From positions 114,855-178,854 of the forward strand of contig NZ_JANZXN010000030.1 in assembly GCF_025629245.1 (NCBI RefSeq): a stretch of 64,000 nt of DNA, given 5' to 3'. Below are positions 23,714-32,662 of this stretch, in pieces. Made by a program: the position numbers and the translations under genes. Position 1 is the first letter of the stretch. The number at the start of each line of letters is the position of its first letter. Source of the stretch: Natronobiforma cellulositropha (GTDB lineage Archaea; Halobacteriota; Halobacteria; Halobacteriales; Natrialbaceae). The notes under the pieces are model-generated. The model made no database searches. It had not been told where the DNA came from and saw only the letters and a list, made by a program, of their open reading frames with translations.

Positions 23714-25198
23714 ATGCGGACGGTAATTCTCGGCTGCTGTGGTCTCGAGCGACGCCACCTCGAGCGGTTCGCGGACGCCGCGCCGACGCTCACCGCCCTG
23801 GGAGCACGTGGCGTCGAGGCGACACTCGAGACCGACGGGCCGAGCTGTCCGACGAGCGCGTGGCCGACGCTCTACACGGGCACTGACCCGAGCCACCACG
23901 GTATCTTCGGGCCGAACGACCTCGGTGCGGGGTATCCGGACGAGCCGACACCCGTCTCCGGGGTGCACGTCCGCCGGCCCGCACTGTGGGAGTACCTCTC
24001 GAGTGAGGGCGCCCGATCGGTCGTGATGAACGTCCCGCTCACGCACCCGGCGGACCCCATCGACGGCGTCGTCGTGCCGGGTCCGCCAGCGCCAGCGGAC
24101 GAGCGGGGCTACCCGGACGGCGTCCGTGAGGCGGTGGGTTTCGTATCCGGCGACGAGTACACGATCCATCCGCAGGGAGAGACACTCGAGGCACACCGGG
24201 AACTGCTCGAGCGCAGACGCCGGGCGTTCGCCTCGGCGCTCGACGTCTACGAGTGGGAACTGGCGGTCTGTCACCTCTCGGCGCTCGCTCCGTTACTGTC
24301 GACGGGCGACGACGAGCAGGTGCGCGCGGCCGTCGAAGCCACAGACCGCACGCTCGAGTCCATCCTCGAGACCGTCGACGAGGAGACGAACGTCGTCTGC
24401 TGTTCGACCCACGGCGTCGAACGAACCACCCGCGAGATCGGTCTCAACGACCTGCTCGCCGGGGCGAACTACCTCGAGACGCGGGGTGGGAGCGCGCACA
24501 CGCCGTCGACGCCGCTGGCCGACGGACTCGAGCGCCTCCGCACGCTCGGGCGGCGCGTCCTGGGCCGGACGGAGCCGTCGCGAGCGACCCGTCGGATCGA
24601 CTGGCCGAACTCACTCGCGTACTGTCCGGAGACGGATTACGAGGGGATTCGGGTCAACCTCGCCGGCCGCGACCCGAACGGGCAGGTGCCGCCCTCACGC
24701 TACCGGGCGGTCTGTGACGACCTGGTCGAAACGCTCGCCGCACTCGAGACACCCACCGGCGACCCCGCGTTCGAATCGGTCCGTCTGCGCGAGCGTCGCT
24801 ACGGTGGCCCGTTCCTCGAGAACGCGCCGGACGTGTTCGTTCGGCCGACGGCCGGGTACCGCCTCTCGGCCGCCCTCGGAACGCGGCCGATCCGAGCGGC
24901 CGGTGGGTACCGGCGAACGCCACGCGGGCTGTTTCTCGGCTCCGGGCCGGATTTCGACACCGGCAGCGAGGGCGAGCGGCGGCTCTCGCTCGCCAGCGTC
25001 GCCCCGCTGACGATGGGGCTGCTCGGCCGCCCCGTCCCCTCACTGATGACCGGTGATCCGGCGGCGCAGGTACTCGAGCGAACGCCCGAGCGCGCCGAGT
25101 ACGTCGGTGTCGCCGCCGGAGCGGCGACCGTCGATCCGACGTTCGACGACGCCGACATCACCGCCCACCGGCGGGAAGTCGGCTCGAGCGAGTTCTGA
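23714..25198 (+). CDS. Alkaline-phosphatase-superfamily (type I phosphodiesterase-like) protein
   Basis: 494 residues. The fold is that of nucleotide pyrophosphatase/phosphodiesterase: VILGCCGLERRHLERF at the metal site, SCPTSAWPTLYTGTDPSHHGIFG with the nucleophile position (threonine/serine in the TSAWPT segment), later VVCCSTHGVERTTREIGLNDLL for the second metal site. No signal peptide, so it is probably cytoplasmic. Start ATG 23714 follows a GGAGGGAGG ribosome site; an in-frame ATG 23627 would add 29 arginine-rich residues. A relative is encoded at 30982. Archaeal glycan clusters often contain such proteins without known substrate. Confidence 0.82.
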   Translation: MRTVILGCCGLERRHLERFADAAPTLTALGARGVEATLETDGPSCPTSAWPTLYTGTDPSHHGIFGPNDLGAGYPDEPTPVSGVHVRRPALWEYLSSEGARSVVMNVPLTHPADPIDGVVVPGPPAPADERGYPDGVREAVGFVSGDEYTIHPQGETLEAHRELLERRRRAFASALDVYEWELAVCHLSALAPLLSTGDDEQVRAAVEATDRTLESILETVDEETNVVCCSTHGVERTTREIGLNDLLAGANYLETRGGSAHTPSTPLADGLERLRTLGRRVLGRTEPSRATRRIDWPNSLAYCPETDYEGIRVNLAGRDPNGQVPPSRYRAVCDDLVETLAALETPTGDPAFESVRLRERRYGGPFLENAPDVFVRPTAGYRLSAALGTRPIRAAGGYRRTPRGLFLGSGPDFDTGSEGERRLSLASVAPLTMGLLGRPVPSLMTGDPAAQVLERTPERAEYVGVAAGAATVDPTFDDADITAHRREVGSSEF

Positions 25199-25220
25199 GC
25201 CGTCTCCGGCGCACGACTGG

Positions 25221-27515
25221 TCACGGCCGTCCGCCGAGACGCTCGACGAGCGCCTGTCTAAACGTTCTCGGTACCCGGGTCTCGCCGCGAACCATGAGTA
25301 CTGTCTCGTCTGCGTTCTCGACGACCTGTTGTGGAATCGACCCGAACAGCGCCTGCGCAACGGCGCTCTCGCCGGTCGCACCGACACAGGGGGTATCGTA
25401 CTCGGCGACCGTCTCGAGCAGTGCCTCGCGGACGTCGGCGGCGACGACGACACGAGCGTCGTACTCGTCCTCCCCGAGTCCCGTCTCGGCGGCGATCGCC
25501 TCGATCGTCTCGTGGCCGACAGCGTCGGGGTCGACAGCCGCCGCCACCTCCTCGTCGGCCGGTTTCGGTTGGACGTTGAGGAGTGTGAGCGACGCGTCGG
25601 GGAACGTCCGGGCGAGTTCGCCCGCACGAGCGGCCGCAACCGGAGCGTTCGGCCCGCGTCCGGCGAGTGCGACGATCGACCCTGGTGATGCCGTCGGATC
25701 TTTCACCAACGTCACTTCACAGCCAGCACGCTCGAGTACCGGGTCGATCGTCGAGCCGAAGAACGCGTCGCGCCGACGTCGACGGCCCGCCCAGCCGAGG
25801 ACGACGTGGTCTGCGTCCTCGTCGTCGATCACCGAGAGGAGAATACGGCCGGCGTCACGGCCGACGATGGCACGCGTGCGAAGGGAAACTTCGAGGTCGG
25901 CGGCGCTCTCGCGGGCCGCCTCGAGCAACTCGCGCTGGCGCTCGATGCGAGCCTCCTCGAGTTCGATCTGTGCGGGCGAGGTCTGTGGCGGGACTTCGAT
26001 GACGTTGACGGCGACGAGTTCCCCCGGTTCGTCCCTGGCGGCGGCGCTCGCGGCGGCGTACTCGATCAGCGGCCGTTCAGTGTTAGGGTTCGAGACGGGG
26101 ACGACGACGCGGTAGACGCCTTCCTCGCGGTCTGGTTCGGGGGCGACGGCTTCGCCGACGAGGCTGGTCGAGGTGGCACGCTCTCTGGCGTAGGCGACGT
26201 ACCAGGCGACACCGATGGCGACGATGACGAGACCGATCACCTGGACTTCAGTCAGCGTCAGCGGCCCGAGCGAGATCCAGGAGGTCGTTCCCATGATGGT
26301 GAGGACGGCGAGACAGCAGAGCGCCCCCAGAATCGGCACGGCTGGATAGAGGAGCGATGGAATTCGAAACGTCGGCTCGTAGCCGTCGGGATCGGCGCGC
26401 CGCATGACGATCACGGCCACGTGGACCAGCGCGTAGGTGAGCAAGTAGAGAAAGCTCGCGACGTCCGCGAGCGTGTCGATGGGGAGACCGCTCACGATCA
26501 ACAACAGAATGACAACGCCGGTGAGGAGGATCGCCCGGTACGGCGTCTGATGCTCCTCGTGAATGTCGTTCAGCCAGTTGGTGAGGAGACGGTCTCTCCC
26601 CATCGCGAAGTTGACGCGGGCAGCCGAGAGGATCGAGGCGTTCGCAGAGGAGACTGTCGCGAGGATGGCACCGACGATCATGATCGTGGCACCGACGACA
26701 CCGAGGTACTGGAAGGCGACGTCGGCGACGGGAACCGAGGTGACTTCCGGTGAGAGGTCTTCGACCGGAAGGACACCCGTGCTGACGAGCATCACCAGGA
26801 CGTAGAGCAGCGTCGGCGTAACGACGGCGGCGATCATCGACAGCGGGAGGTTTCGACCGGGGTCTTCGATCTCTTCTGCGCTCGTGGCGATCACTTCGAA
26901 GCCGATGAACGCGACGAACACCGTACCCGCGGTGGCGGCGACGGCCGGCCATCCACCGTCGGCGGTAAACGGCGTCAGCAGGGCAACGTCGAGCGCCGCG
27001 AGGCCGAAGACGATGAAGACGAGGATCAGGCCGACGAGCGCGACCACGATCACGTTCTGAAGCGCGCCGGTCTCCTTGACGCCACGGTAGTTGACACCGA
27101 CGAGAATCGCCGCCATCACCAGCGCCGCGACGACGACCACGAACGCGTCCGAACTCCGGCCCGTCAGGTACTGGCCGAACCCGAGCATGTAGAACGCTGT
27201 CGCGAACATCAACCCGGCCCACATGCCCCAGCCAACGACGCTCCCGAACAGGCCACCCAGGGCGTGGTTGACGTAGTAGTAACTCCCACCTGCCTTCGGC
27301 ATTCCCGTCGCTAGCTCCGAGAGCGAAAGTGCCGCCAGTAGTGCGACGACACCGCCGATGGCGAACGACACTGTACTCGCCGGACCCGCCGTCTCGGCGA
27401 CGATTCCAGGTAAGACGAAGATGCCCGCACCAATCATCGTCCCCAGACCGAGCGTGTACGCCTCGAGAAACCCGAGGTCTCGAGCGAGTTCCTGCTCGCT
27501 GTCGGCCACGCTCAC
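25221..27515 (-). CDS. APC-superfamily permease with two C-terminal Usp domains
   Basis: 764 residues from GTG 27515 (MSVADSEQELARDLGFLEAY). About residues 15-480 are a twelve-helix amino-acid/cation permease: GLGTMIGAGIFVLPGIVAE is the canonical first-helix motif, followed by GMPKAGGSYYYVNHALG and ASILSAARVNFAMGRDRLL. Residues about 495-620 and 630-745 form two Usp domains (YRVVVPVSNPNTERPLIEYAA; ADHVVLGWAGRRRRR; LLNVQPKP). It probably imports amino acids under Usp-domain control. The adjacent Lrp-type gene upstream is its likely regulator. A TATA-like CTTATACGG (minus strand, 27613-27605) gives it its own promoter. The start is not certain. Confidence 0.85.
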   Translation of the reverse strand: MSVADSEQELARDLGFLEAYTLGLGTMIGAGIFVLPGIVAETAGPASTVSFAIGGVVALLAALSLSELATGMPKAGGSYYYVNHALGGLFGSVVGWGMWAGLMFATAFYMLGFGQYLTGRSSDAFVVVVAALVMAAILVGVNYRGVKETGALQNVIVVALVGLILVFIVFGLAALDVALLTPFTADGGWPAVAATAGTVFVAFIGFEVIATSAEEIEDPGRNLPLSMIAAVVTPTLLYVLVMLVSTGVLPVEDLSPEVTSVPVADVAFQYLGVVGATIMIVGAILATVSSANASILSAARVNFAMGRDRLLTNWLNDIHEEHQTPYRAILLTGVVILLLIVSGLPIDTLADVASFLYLLTYALVHVAVIVMRRADPDGYEPTFRIPSLLYPAVPILGALCCLAVLTIMGTTSWISLGPLTLTEVQVIGLVIVAIGVAWYVAYARERATSTSLVGEAVAPEPDREEGVYRVVVPVSNPNTERPLIEYAAASAAARDEPGELVAVNVIEVPPQTSPAQIELEEARIERQRELLEAARESAADLEVSLRTRAIVGRDAGRILLSVIDDEDADHVVLGWAGRRRRRDAFFGSTIDPVLERAGCEVTLVKDPTASPGSIVALAGRGPNAPVAAARAGELARTFPDASLTLLNVQPKPADEEVAAAVDPDAVGHETIEAIAAETGLGEDEYDARVVVAADVREALLETVAEYDTPCVGATGESAVAQALFGSIPQQVVENADETVLMVRGETRVPRTFRQALVERLGGRP

Positions 27516-27630
27516 ACCCCACGCCGCGGCGAGACCGTTCCGGTTGTTCGAGGTGTCGCTGTCGAAAGCGAAACTGAGAGCATACGGATTACTGATTCGA
27601 AAAGCCGTATAAGTATGTCGGTGTTCTGGG

Positions 27631-28371
27631 CTAGACCGACTCGAACGCCTCGAGCGACTCGTCGTCGACACCCTTGCGCGAGAGAATCGTCAGCAGATCG
27701 TCCGGTAAGATGGTGGTGTTGCCCCTGGGCGTGAGGACGGCGTCTTCCCGTTCGATCGCCACCACCAGCAGTTCGTCGTCGAGGACGCCCTCGCGGCCCG
27801 CCTCCTCGAGCGTGCGTCCGGCGAGGGGGGCCGTCTCCGGGATCGTCACCTCGAGCACTTCCGCGCCGCCGGAGAGACTGATGAAATCGGAGAGCGCCGT
27901 CGGCGAGTCGTCGTCGGGGCCGAACGGGCGGTAGGTCTGGAAGTGTTCCGACTGGACGAGGTCTTCGTCCTCGATGTCGATGCCGAGTTTGGCGATTTCG
28001 CGGGCGACGTGGCGTAAGTCGGTCGTGTCCTCGCCGACGGCGAGGACGTGGAGGTTCCGGCGGCCGGTCATCAACTCACGGACGTTGACGACGCCCGGAA
28101 TCACCCGGACCTGTCTGGCGAGGCGTTCGCGCTCTGTGACCGGGGCGTTACACATGAAGAGGTTCGTGAGCCGGCCATCGGCGCGCTCGAAGTCGACGTT
28201 CGCGTGGTAGCCGCTGAGGACGCCGGCGTCCTCGAGCTGCTGGATACGGTTGCGGATCGTCGCCGGGGAGACGCCGACGTCCTCTGCGATCATCGGCGCG
28301 GAGGTGTTTCGGGCGTCACGCATCAGCGCGTGAATAATGCGCCTGTTCACCTCGTCGAGACGGACGTTCAT
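27631..28371 (-). CDS. Lrp/AsnC-type regulator with C-terminal RCK_C (TrkA-C) domain
   Basis: 246 residues. N-terminal AsnC-type HTH (LDEVNRRIIHALMRDARNTSAPMIAEDVGVSPATIRNRIQQLEDAGVLSGY, within residues 5-55), an Lrp-like ACT-type middle (GVVNVRELMTGRRNLHVLAVG), then an RCK_C domain (VTIPETAPLAGRTLEEAGREGVLDDELLVVAIEREDAVLTPRGNTTILPDDLLTI, residues about 175-238) of the kind that binds small ligands in K+ channels and transporters. It precedes the APC-Usp permease by 115 nt on the same strand, a pairing seen often in haloarchaea. It probably senses amino acid or cyclic nucleotide and controls the permease. Confidence 0.9.
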   Translation of the reverse strand: MNVRLDEVNRRIIHALMRDARNTSAPMIAEDVGVSPATIRNRIQQLEDAGVLSGYHANVDFERADGRLTNLFMCNAPVTERERLARQVRVIPGVVNVRELMTGRRNLHVLAVGEDTTDLRHVAREIAKLGIDIEDEDLVQSEHFQTYRPFGPDDDSPTALSDFISLSGGAEVLEVTIPETAPLAGRTLEEAGREGVLDDELLVVAIEREDAVLTPRGNTTILPDDLLTILSRKGVDDESLEAFESV

Positions 28372-28443
28372 CTGGATGTGGTACTCGAGCGCCGGTAAAA
28401 GGGTTACTCGTTCGGCGACCGGGTGCGTGCGTCTCGACGAGCG

Positions 28444-28629
28444 TCACTCGATCGGATACTCGACGATCGCCGTCGAATCGCAGTTGGGACACTCGGTGGC
28501 GTCGGGACCGACCGTCGTCCCGCAGTTTCGACACTCGTAGACGACGGTCCCGGCGGCGGCGTCACTCTCGGCGTCCGAAGCGGGATCCTCGCCCGAGAGC
28601 AGACCGCGAACGACGTCAGACAATCCCAT
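28444..28629 (-). CDS. Small zinc-ribbon protein
   Basis: 61 residues. A helical N-terminus (MGLSDVVRGLLSGEDPASDA) precedes a rubredoxin-like zinc ribbon: YECRNCGTTVG and ECPNCDSTAIVEY. A TATA-like CTTATAGA (minus strand, 28664-28657) lies about 34 nt upstream, so the mRNA is nearly leaderless. Common in haloarchaea; function unknown. Confidence 0.85.
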   Translation of the reverse strand: MGLSDVVRGLLSGEDPASDAESDAAAGTVVYECRNCGTTVGPDATECPNCDSTAIVEYPIE

Positions 28630-28796
28630 CGATCGTGTCGCTGTTGATCGAGTAAATCTATAAGCGTTTCGTGCCTACTAGACAATTGTATATAAATAAC
28701 GGATTTCTGAATCCCGGGCGAGTCTGACGAGCGTCGGACGTGTGTCCAGGGCGCTCGACGGGTAGTGAGTGCCATGGTGGCACCGACAGGGGACGG

Positions 28797-28805
28797 TTAA
28801 CAAAG
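28797..28805 (+). promoter_or_regulatory. TTAACAAAG promoter box before the glycosyltransferase
   Basis: TTAACAAAGC begins 40 nt before the ATG at 28837. No TATA box is present between. The AT-rich TATATAAATAA at 28688-28698 is too far upstream to place this start. Confidence 0.55.
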
Positions 28806-28836
28806 CCTCGAGCGAGGGGATGTGGGTCCACCACGA

Positions 28837-29835
28837 ATGGACGTCCTCACGCTCACGACGAACGCCGACGCGCCGTTTATGACCCAGCAGATGGCCGCTC
28901 TCGAGCGACGAGGCGTATCGTTCACGACGCTCGAGGTCGCCGGCGACATCGATGGGGAGAACACCCGGAGTCCACTCGACTACCTCAGGTTCGGTCCCGA
29001 GGTCGTGCGCGAGGCGGCGCGCGGCTACGACCTGATCCACGCCCACTACGGGCTGACCGCGCCGATGGCGCTCGCCGGGCTCCGCACGCCGGTCGTGCTC
29101 TCGCTGTGGGGCTCTGACGTTCACGGGCCGGTCGCGCCGGTGAGTCGCGCCTGTGCACCCTTCTGTGACGAGGTCGTCGTGATGTCCGCCGAGATGAAAC
29201 GCGTCCTCGGCCACCCCTGCGAGGTGATCCCCGACGGCGTCGACCTCGAGCTATTCGCCCCGCGCGAGCAGGCCGACGCCCGCGACGCCGTCGGCTGGGA
29301 GGAAGACGCCTACCACGTGCTGTTTCCGTACGCGACTCACCGAGAGACGAAGAACTACCCGCGGGCGCAGCGGGTGGCCGAGGCGGTCGACGGACTGCTC
29401 GAGCGTCCGGTTCGGCTCCAGACGGTCTCCGGCGTGGCCCACGAGCGGGTGCCGACGTTCGTGAACGCCGCCGACGCGCTGTTGCTGACGTCGAGGAGCG
29501 AGGGGTCGCCGAACGCGGTGAAAGAGGCGCTGGCCTGCAATCTGCCGGTGGTCGCCGTCGGCGTGGGAGACGTCCGCGAGCGACTCTCGGGCGTCCACCC
29601 CTCCGCCGTCGCGACGAGCGACCAGGGACTGGTGTCCGCGCTGGCGACGGTCCTCGAGCGTGGCGAGCGCTCGAACGGGCGCGAGACGGTCCGCGAGGTG
29701 AGCCTCGAGCGCACCACCGATCGGCTACTCGAGGTGTACGAACGCGCGTCGGGCGTCAGCGTGGCGTCGGGAACGAATCGTCGGCAGGCGACTCGAGCAC
29801 GCGAGCGGCGACCGACCCCATCGTCTCGACCGTGA
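28837..29835 (+). CDS. GT4-family glycosyltransferase (GT-B fold)
   Basis: 332 residues. The N-terminal half has the acceptor domain with DLIHAHYGLTAPMAL and VVLSLWGSDVHG. The C-terminal GT1-type domain shows IPDGVDLELFAP, HVLFPYATHRETKNYPRA, and the nucleotide-sugar motif SRSEGSPNAVKEALACNLPVV (E-x7-E). Retaining sugar transferase acting at the inner membrane face on a lipid-linked or growing glycan; sugar specificity unknown. Its 3' end overlaps the convergent deacetylase by 80 nt; the arginine-rich last ~30 residues lie in that overlap and may be dispensable. Confidence 0.9.
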   Translation: MDVLTLTTNADAPFMTQQMAALERRGVSFTTLEVAGDIDGENTRSPLDYLRFGPEVVREAARGYDLIHAHYGLTAPMALAGLRTPVVLSLWGSDVHGPVAPVSRACAPFCDEVVVMSAEMKRVLGHPCEVIPDGVDLELFAPREQADARDAVGWEEDAYHVLFPYATHRETKNYPRAQRVAEAVDGLLERPVRLQTVSGVAHERVPTFVNAADALLLTSRSEGSPNAVKEALACNLPVVAVGVGDVRERLSGVHPSAVATSDQGLVSALATVLERGERSNGRETVREVSLERTTDRLLEVYERASGVSVASGTNRRQATRARERRPTPSSRP

Positions 29836-30715
29836 GATCGGTTCGTTCGCGCAGCCGCGCGATGTAGCCGACGAGCGCCTCGAGGCGTGCGTCGTCGCGC
29901 TCGCTCACGAGGTTGTTCGGGTGGAGCCAGACGTGGAAGACGCCGTCGCCGGCGGCGGCCTGATCGACGCCACGGCGCGCCTGTGCGAGCATCGGGTCGG
30001 TCCAGACCGACTCGGCGACGGTTCGCAGCGGGCCCTCGAAGCCGAACAGGAACAGCGACGCTGGCACGTTCACCAGGCCGTACTCGTCGACGCTCGGCTC
30101 GACGAGCAGCGAGCGGTTTCTGAGCCGCGAGTCGAGCAGGCCGACGACACCGTCGGGCGTCGGCGAGCGCCCCCGGTAGGCGTGGAACCCGCAGTCTGCG
30201 AGCGCCTCGCGGTGGCCGACGTCGTTTCGCGGGTAGACGAGCGACTCGAGCGCCAGCCCCCAGTCGGCAGCGAGGTCCTGCGCGCGCTCGAGTTCGGCGA
30301 CGGCGAGTTCACGTGTCGTCTCGAGATCACCGAAGAGGACGTGCGAGAAGGTGTGACTCGCGAACTCGTGGTCGGCGGGTGAGTCGACGACGGCGCGTAC
30401 GAGGTCGGGACCGAAGCGCAGATCGGGGCGCTCGCGCCAGGTCGTCCGTTCGCGCTCGAACCAGCCCGGCGGGGCGGGGTGGTCGGCGTGTTCGCCGTCA
30501 CAGTCCTCGAGCATGAGGTGGCCGACGACGGCCCAGGTCGCGGGCACGTCGTGGCGCTCGAGGATCGAGAGCAGCGACTCCCAGCCCCGGCGGCCGCTCT
30601 CGACGCGGTCTCTCGGCGGTTCGTCGAGGTCGTGGAACCCCCAGCCGAGTTCGGCGTCGATCGAGATGACTACGCTGCCCACGGGAACCACCGACGGACT
30701 CCCGACGCCGTCCAC
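29756..30715 (-). CDS. Polysaccharide deacetylase-family protein
   Basis: 319 residues from GTG 30715. A NodB-like fold: ISIDAELGWGFHDL near residue 17 holds the first acidic residues, EFASHTFSHVLFGDLETT the HxxxH metal pair, LVYPRNDVGHREALADCGFHAYRGR the third motif, and FHVWLHPNNL the last histidine. No signal peptide, so it probably works in the cytoplasm on a lipid-linked glycan or sugar precursor. The promoter carries the island box on the minus strand (30780-30772), 65 nt from the start. It overlaps the glycosyltransferase tail at the 3' end. Confidence 0.88.
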   Translation of the reverse strand: MDGVGSPSVVPVGSVVISIDAELGWGFHDLDEPPRDRVESGRRGWESLLSILERHDVPATWAVVGHLMLEDCDGEHADHPAPPGWFERERTTWRERPDLRFGPDLVRAVVDSPADHEFASHTFSHVLFGDLETTRELAVAELERAQDLAADWGLALESLVYPRNDVGHREALADCGFHAYRGRSPTPDGVVGLLDSRLRNRSLLVEPSVDEYGLVNVPASLFLFGFEGPLRTVAESVWTDPMLAQARRGVDQAAAGDGVFHVWLHPNNLVSERDDARLEALVGYIARLRERTDLTVETMGSVAARVLESPADDSFPTPR

Positions 30716-30771
30716 GGCCGCGTTCGTGCGTTCGTACTGTAGATCACGCGGTGAGTGTCGTCGGATCCGGG

Positions 30772-30780
30772 CATTGTTAT
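30772..30780 (-). promoter_or_regulatory. ATAACAATG box on the minus strand before the deacetylase
   Basis: Reads ATAACAATG on the minus strand, starting exactly 65 nt before the GTG at 30715. The opposing plus-strand box (30917) is also 65 nt before its gene. Confidence 0.5.
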
Positions 30781-30916
30781 GGACCGCCTTCGCCCGTCCC
30801 GGACGGTCGGGGTGGCACGAGCGGGGCGCTCGAGGGGGTCAGAGAGGGAGTTCGCCGAGCGTCTCGAGACGGGGACACTCAGTAGTTCGTGACGGTTTCA
30901 CCCCGACAGTTTCCCC

Positions 30917-30925
30917 ATAACAAAG
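30917..30925 (+). promoter_or_regulatory. ATAACAAAG box before the second phosphodiesterase-like gene
   Basis: CATAACAAAGC with no TATA box between it and the ATG at 30982, 65 nt from its first base. Confidence 0.55.
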
Positions 30926-30981
30926 CGCAGGTCAGCCGACGGTGGCGGGTAGCGGGCGCAGCCTGCGCCTCGATTACAATC

Positions 30982-32574
30982 ATGAGCGGATCTACGCACA
31001 CGGAGCGGGCGTTCGTCCTCGGTCTCGACGGCGTTCCGTGGTACCTCATCGAACGGTGGACCGACGACGGCGAGCTGCCCAACTTCGCTCGGCTTCGCGA
31101 GGAAGGCGCCGCCGGCACACTCGAGAGTACGCGCCCGGCGACGACGCCGCTGGCGTGGCCCTCGATCGCGACCGGCGTCTGGCCCGACAAACACGGCATC
31201 TACGGGTTCCAGAGGCTCTCGGCCGAGTACAGCCACCGGATGTACACCAGCCGCGACCGGACCCAGCCAGCGCTGTGGGACGGACTCTCCCCCTCGGTGG
31301 TCGCCAACGTGCCGCTGACGTATCCGCCGGAGGAACTCGAGGGGACCCTGGTCTCCGGGATGATGACGCCCTCGACGAGCGCCGACTTCACCTACCCGCC
31401 CGACCTCAAAGACGAGATCGATGCGGCGATTCCCAACTACCAGATCAGTCTCGACTACCCGGAGTACGCAGACCGTCTCGAGGAGTTCCCCGCCGCGGTC
31501 GAGTCGATCCTCTCGAGTCGGCGTGAACTGATGCGCCTGCTGATGGAGCGCGAACCCGACTGGCGGCTGTTCTTCTTCGTCTACACCGCCCCCGACCGGT
31601 TCCAGCACCTCGTCTGGGACGACGAGAAACTGCTCGAACACTACCGCTCGCTCGACGAGATCGTCGGCGAGGTGATCGAGTACACCGACGAACGCGATGC
31701 CCACCTCTACGTCGTCTCCGACCACGGCTTCGGGCCGATCGAGACGCTCGTCTACGTCAACTACTACCTCGAGCAGGCGGGCTACCTCGAGAAGCGAGAC
31801 GAAGAGGGCACCCGCGGGGCGCTGGCGAGTCTGGGCATCTCGCGTGACGGGGTGATGAGCGCGCTGAACCGGGTGGGCGTCAGCGAGGAAGCGCTGGTCT
31901 CGGCGCTGCCGCGGTCGGTCGTCGACTCGGTCGCCTCACAGCTTCCGGGTGATCACGCCCTCTACGACGTCGACTACGAGCGGACGACGGCGTTCGTCCA
32001 CGACGCGGGCAACGTCTACATCAACGACACCGAGCGCTTCGAGAAGGGGATCGTCCCGCCGAGTGAGGTCGAGACGGTCAAAGCCGAACTCGTCGAGCTG
32101 TTCGAGTCGGTCACCGACCCGAACCGGGATGGGCCGGTGCTCGACGTCTTCGACGGTGACGATCTGTTCCCGACCGACGAGCACTCGCCCGACCTGATCG
32201 TCAACGGCCACGGCGTCTACGAGACGCGCAACTCGATCGCCGAGGAGCCGTTCGGCGACACCGGGTCGACCGCCGCGAGCCACCGCAGCGAAGGGGTCAT
32301 GCTCTGTCGCGGGCCGGGAATCGCCGCCGGGGGCGAACTCCGGGGTGCGCGCGTCGTCGACGTGGCACCGACGTTGCTCCACGGCATCGGCCAGCCAGTT
32401 CCCGAGAACGCCGACGGACGCGTCCTCTTCGACGCCTTCGAAGACGGGTCACGGCCGGCGACGACCCGGGTCGAACGGACGGACGTCGGGCGGGCCGCCG
32501 GCGACGAGGTGGCCGTCGACGACGACTTCACCGGCGTCGAGGACCGCCTGAAAGGACTCGGTTATATGGAGTGA
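30982..32574 (+). CDS. Alkaline-phosphatase-superfamily (type I phosphodiesterase-like) protein
   Basis: 530 residues. FVLGLDGVPWYLIERW carries the first metal aspartate; STRPATTPLAWPSIATGVWPDKHGIYGF the nucleophile segment (TTPLAWPS); VVSDHGFGPIETLVYVNYYL the DHG metal motif; SPDLIVNGHGVYETRN and SHRSEGVMLCRGPG (H) the remaining site. Good match to the nucleotide pyrophosphatase family; no signal peptide. Possible roles are cleavage of activated sugars or phospho-decoration of a glycan, both unproven. Divergent from the deacetylase, with matching promoter boxes. Confidence 0.88.
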   Translation: MSGSTHTERAFVLGLDGVPWYLIERWTDDGELPNFARLREEGAAGTLESTRPATTPLAWPSIATGVWPDKHGIYGFQRLSAEYSHRMYTSRDRTQPALWDGLSPSVVANVPLTYPPEELEGTLVSGMMTPSTSADFTYPPDLKDEIDAAIPNYQISLDYPEYADRLEEFPAAVESILSSRRELMRLLMEREPDWRLFFFVYTAPDRFQHLVWDDEKLLEHYRSLDEIVGEVIEYTDERDAHLYVVSDHGFGPIETLVYVNYYLEQAGYLEKRDEEGTRGALASLGISRDGVMSALNRVGVSEEALVSALPRSVVDSVASQLPGDHALYDVDYERTTAFVHDAGNVYINDTERFEKGIVPPSEVETVKAELVELFESVTDPNRDGPVLDVFDGDDLFPTDEHSPDLIVNGHGVYETRNSIAEEPFGDTGSTAASHRSEGVMLCRGPGIAAGGELRGARVVDVAPTLLHGIGQPVPENADGRVLFDAFEDGSRPATTRVERTDVGRAAGDEVAVDDDFTGVEDRLKGLGYME

Positions 32575-32662
32575 TCGCGCGCGAGAGTTGACCACCGCCG
32601 GGGAGGTGTCGGACGGCCGGTCCTTCCACAATGCTTTTGGGTGATGGGAATCCGGTACCGGC

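Noticed and set aside
25806..26753. 315-codon plus frame inside the APC permease
   Set aside because: Asp/Arg/Gly-rich shadow; the minus strand has a complete permease.
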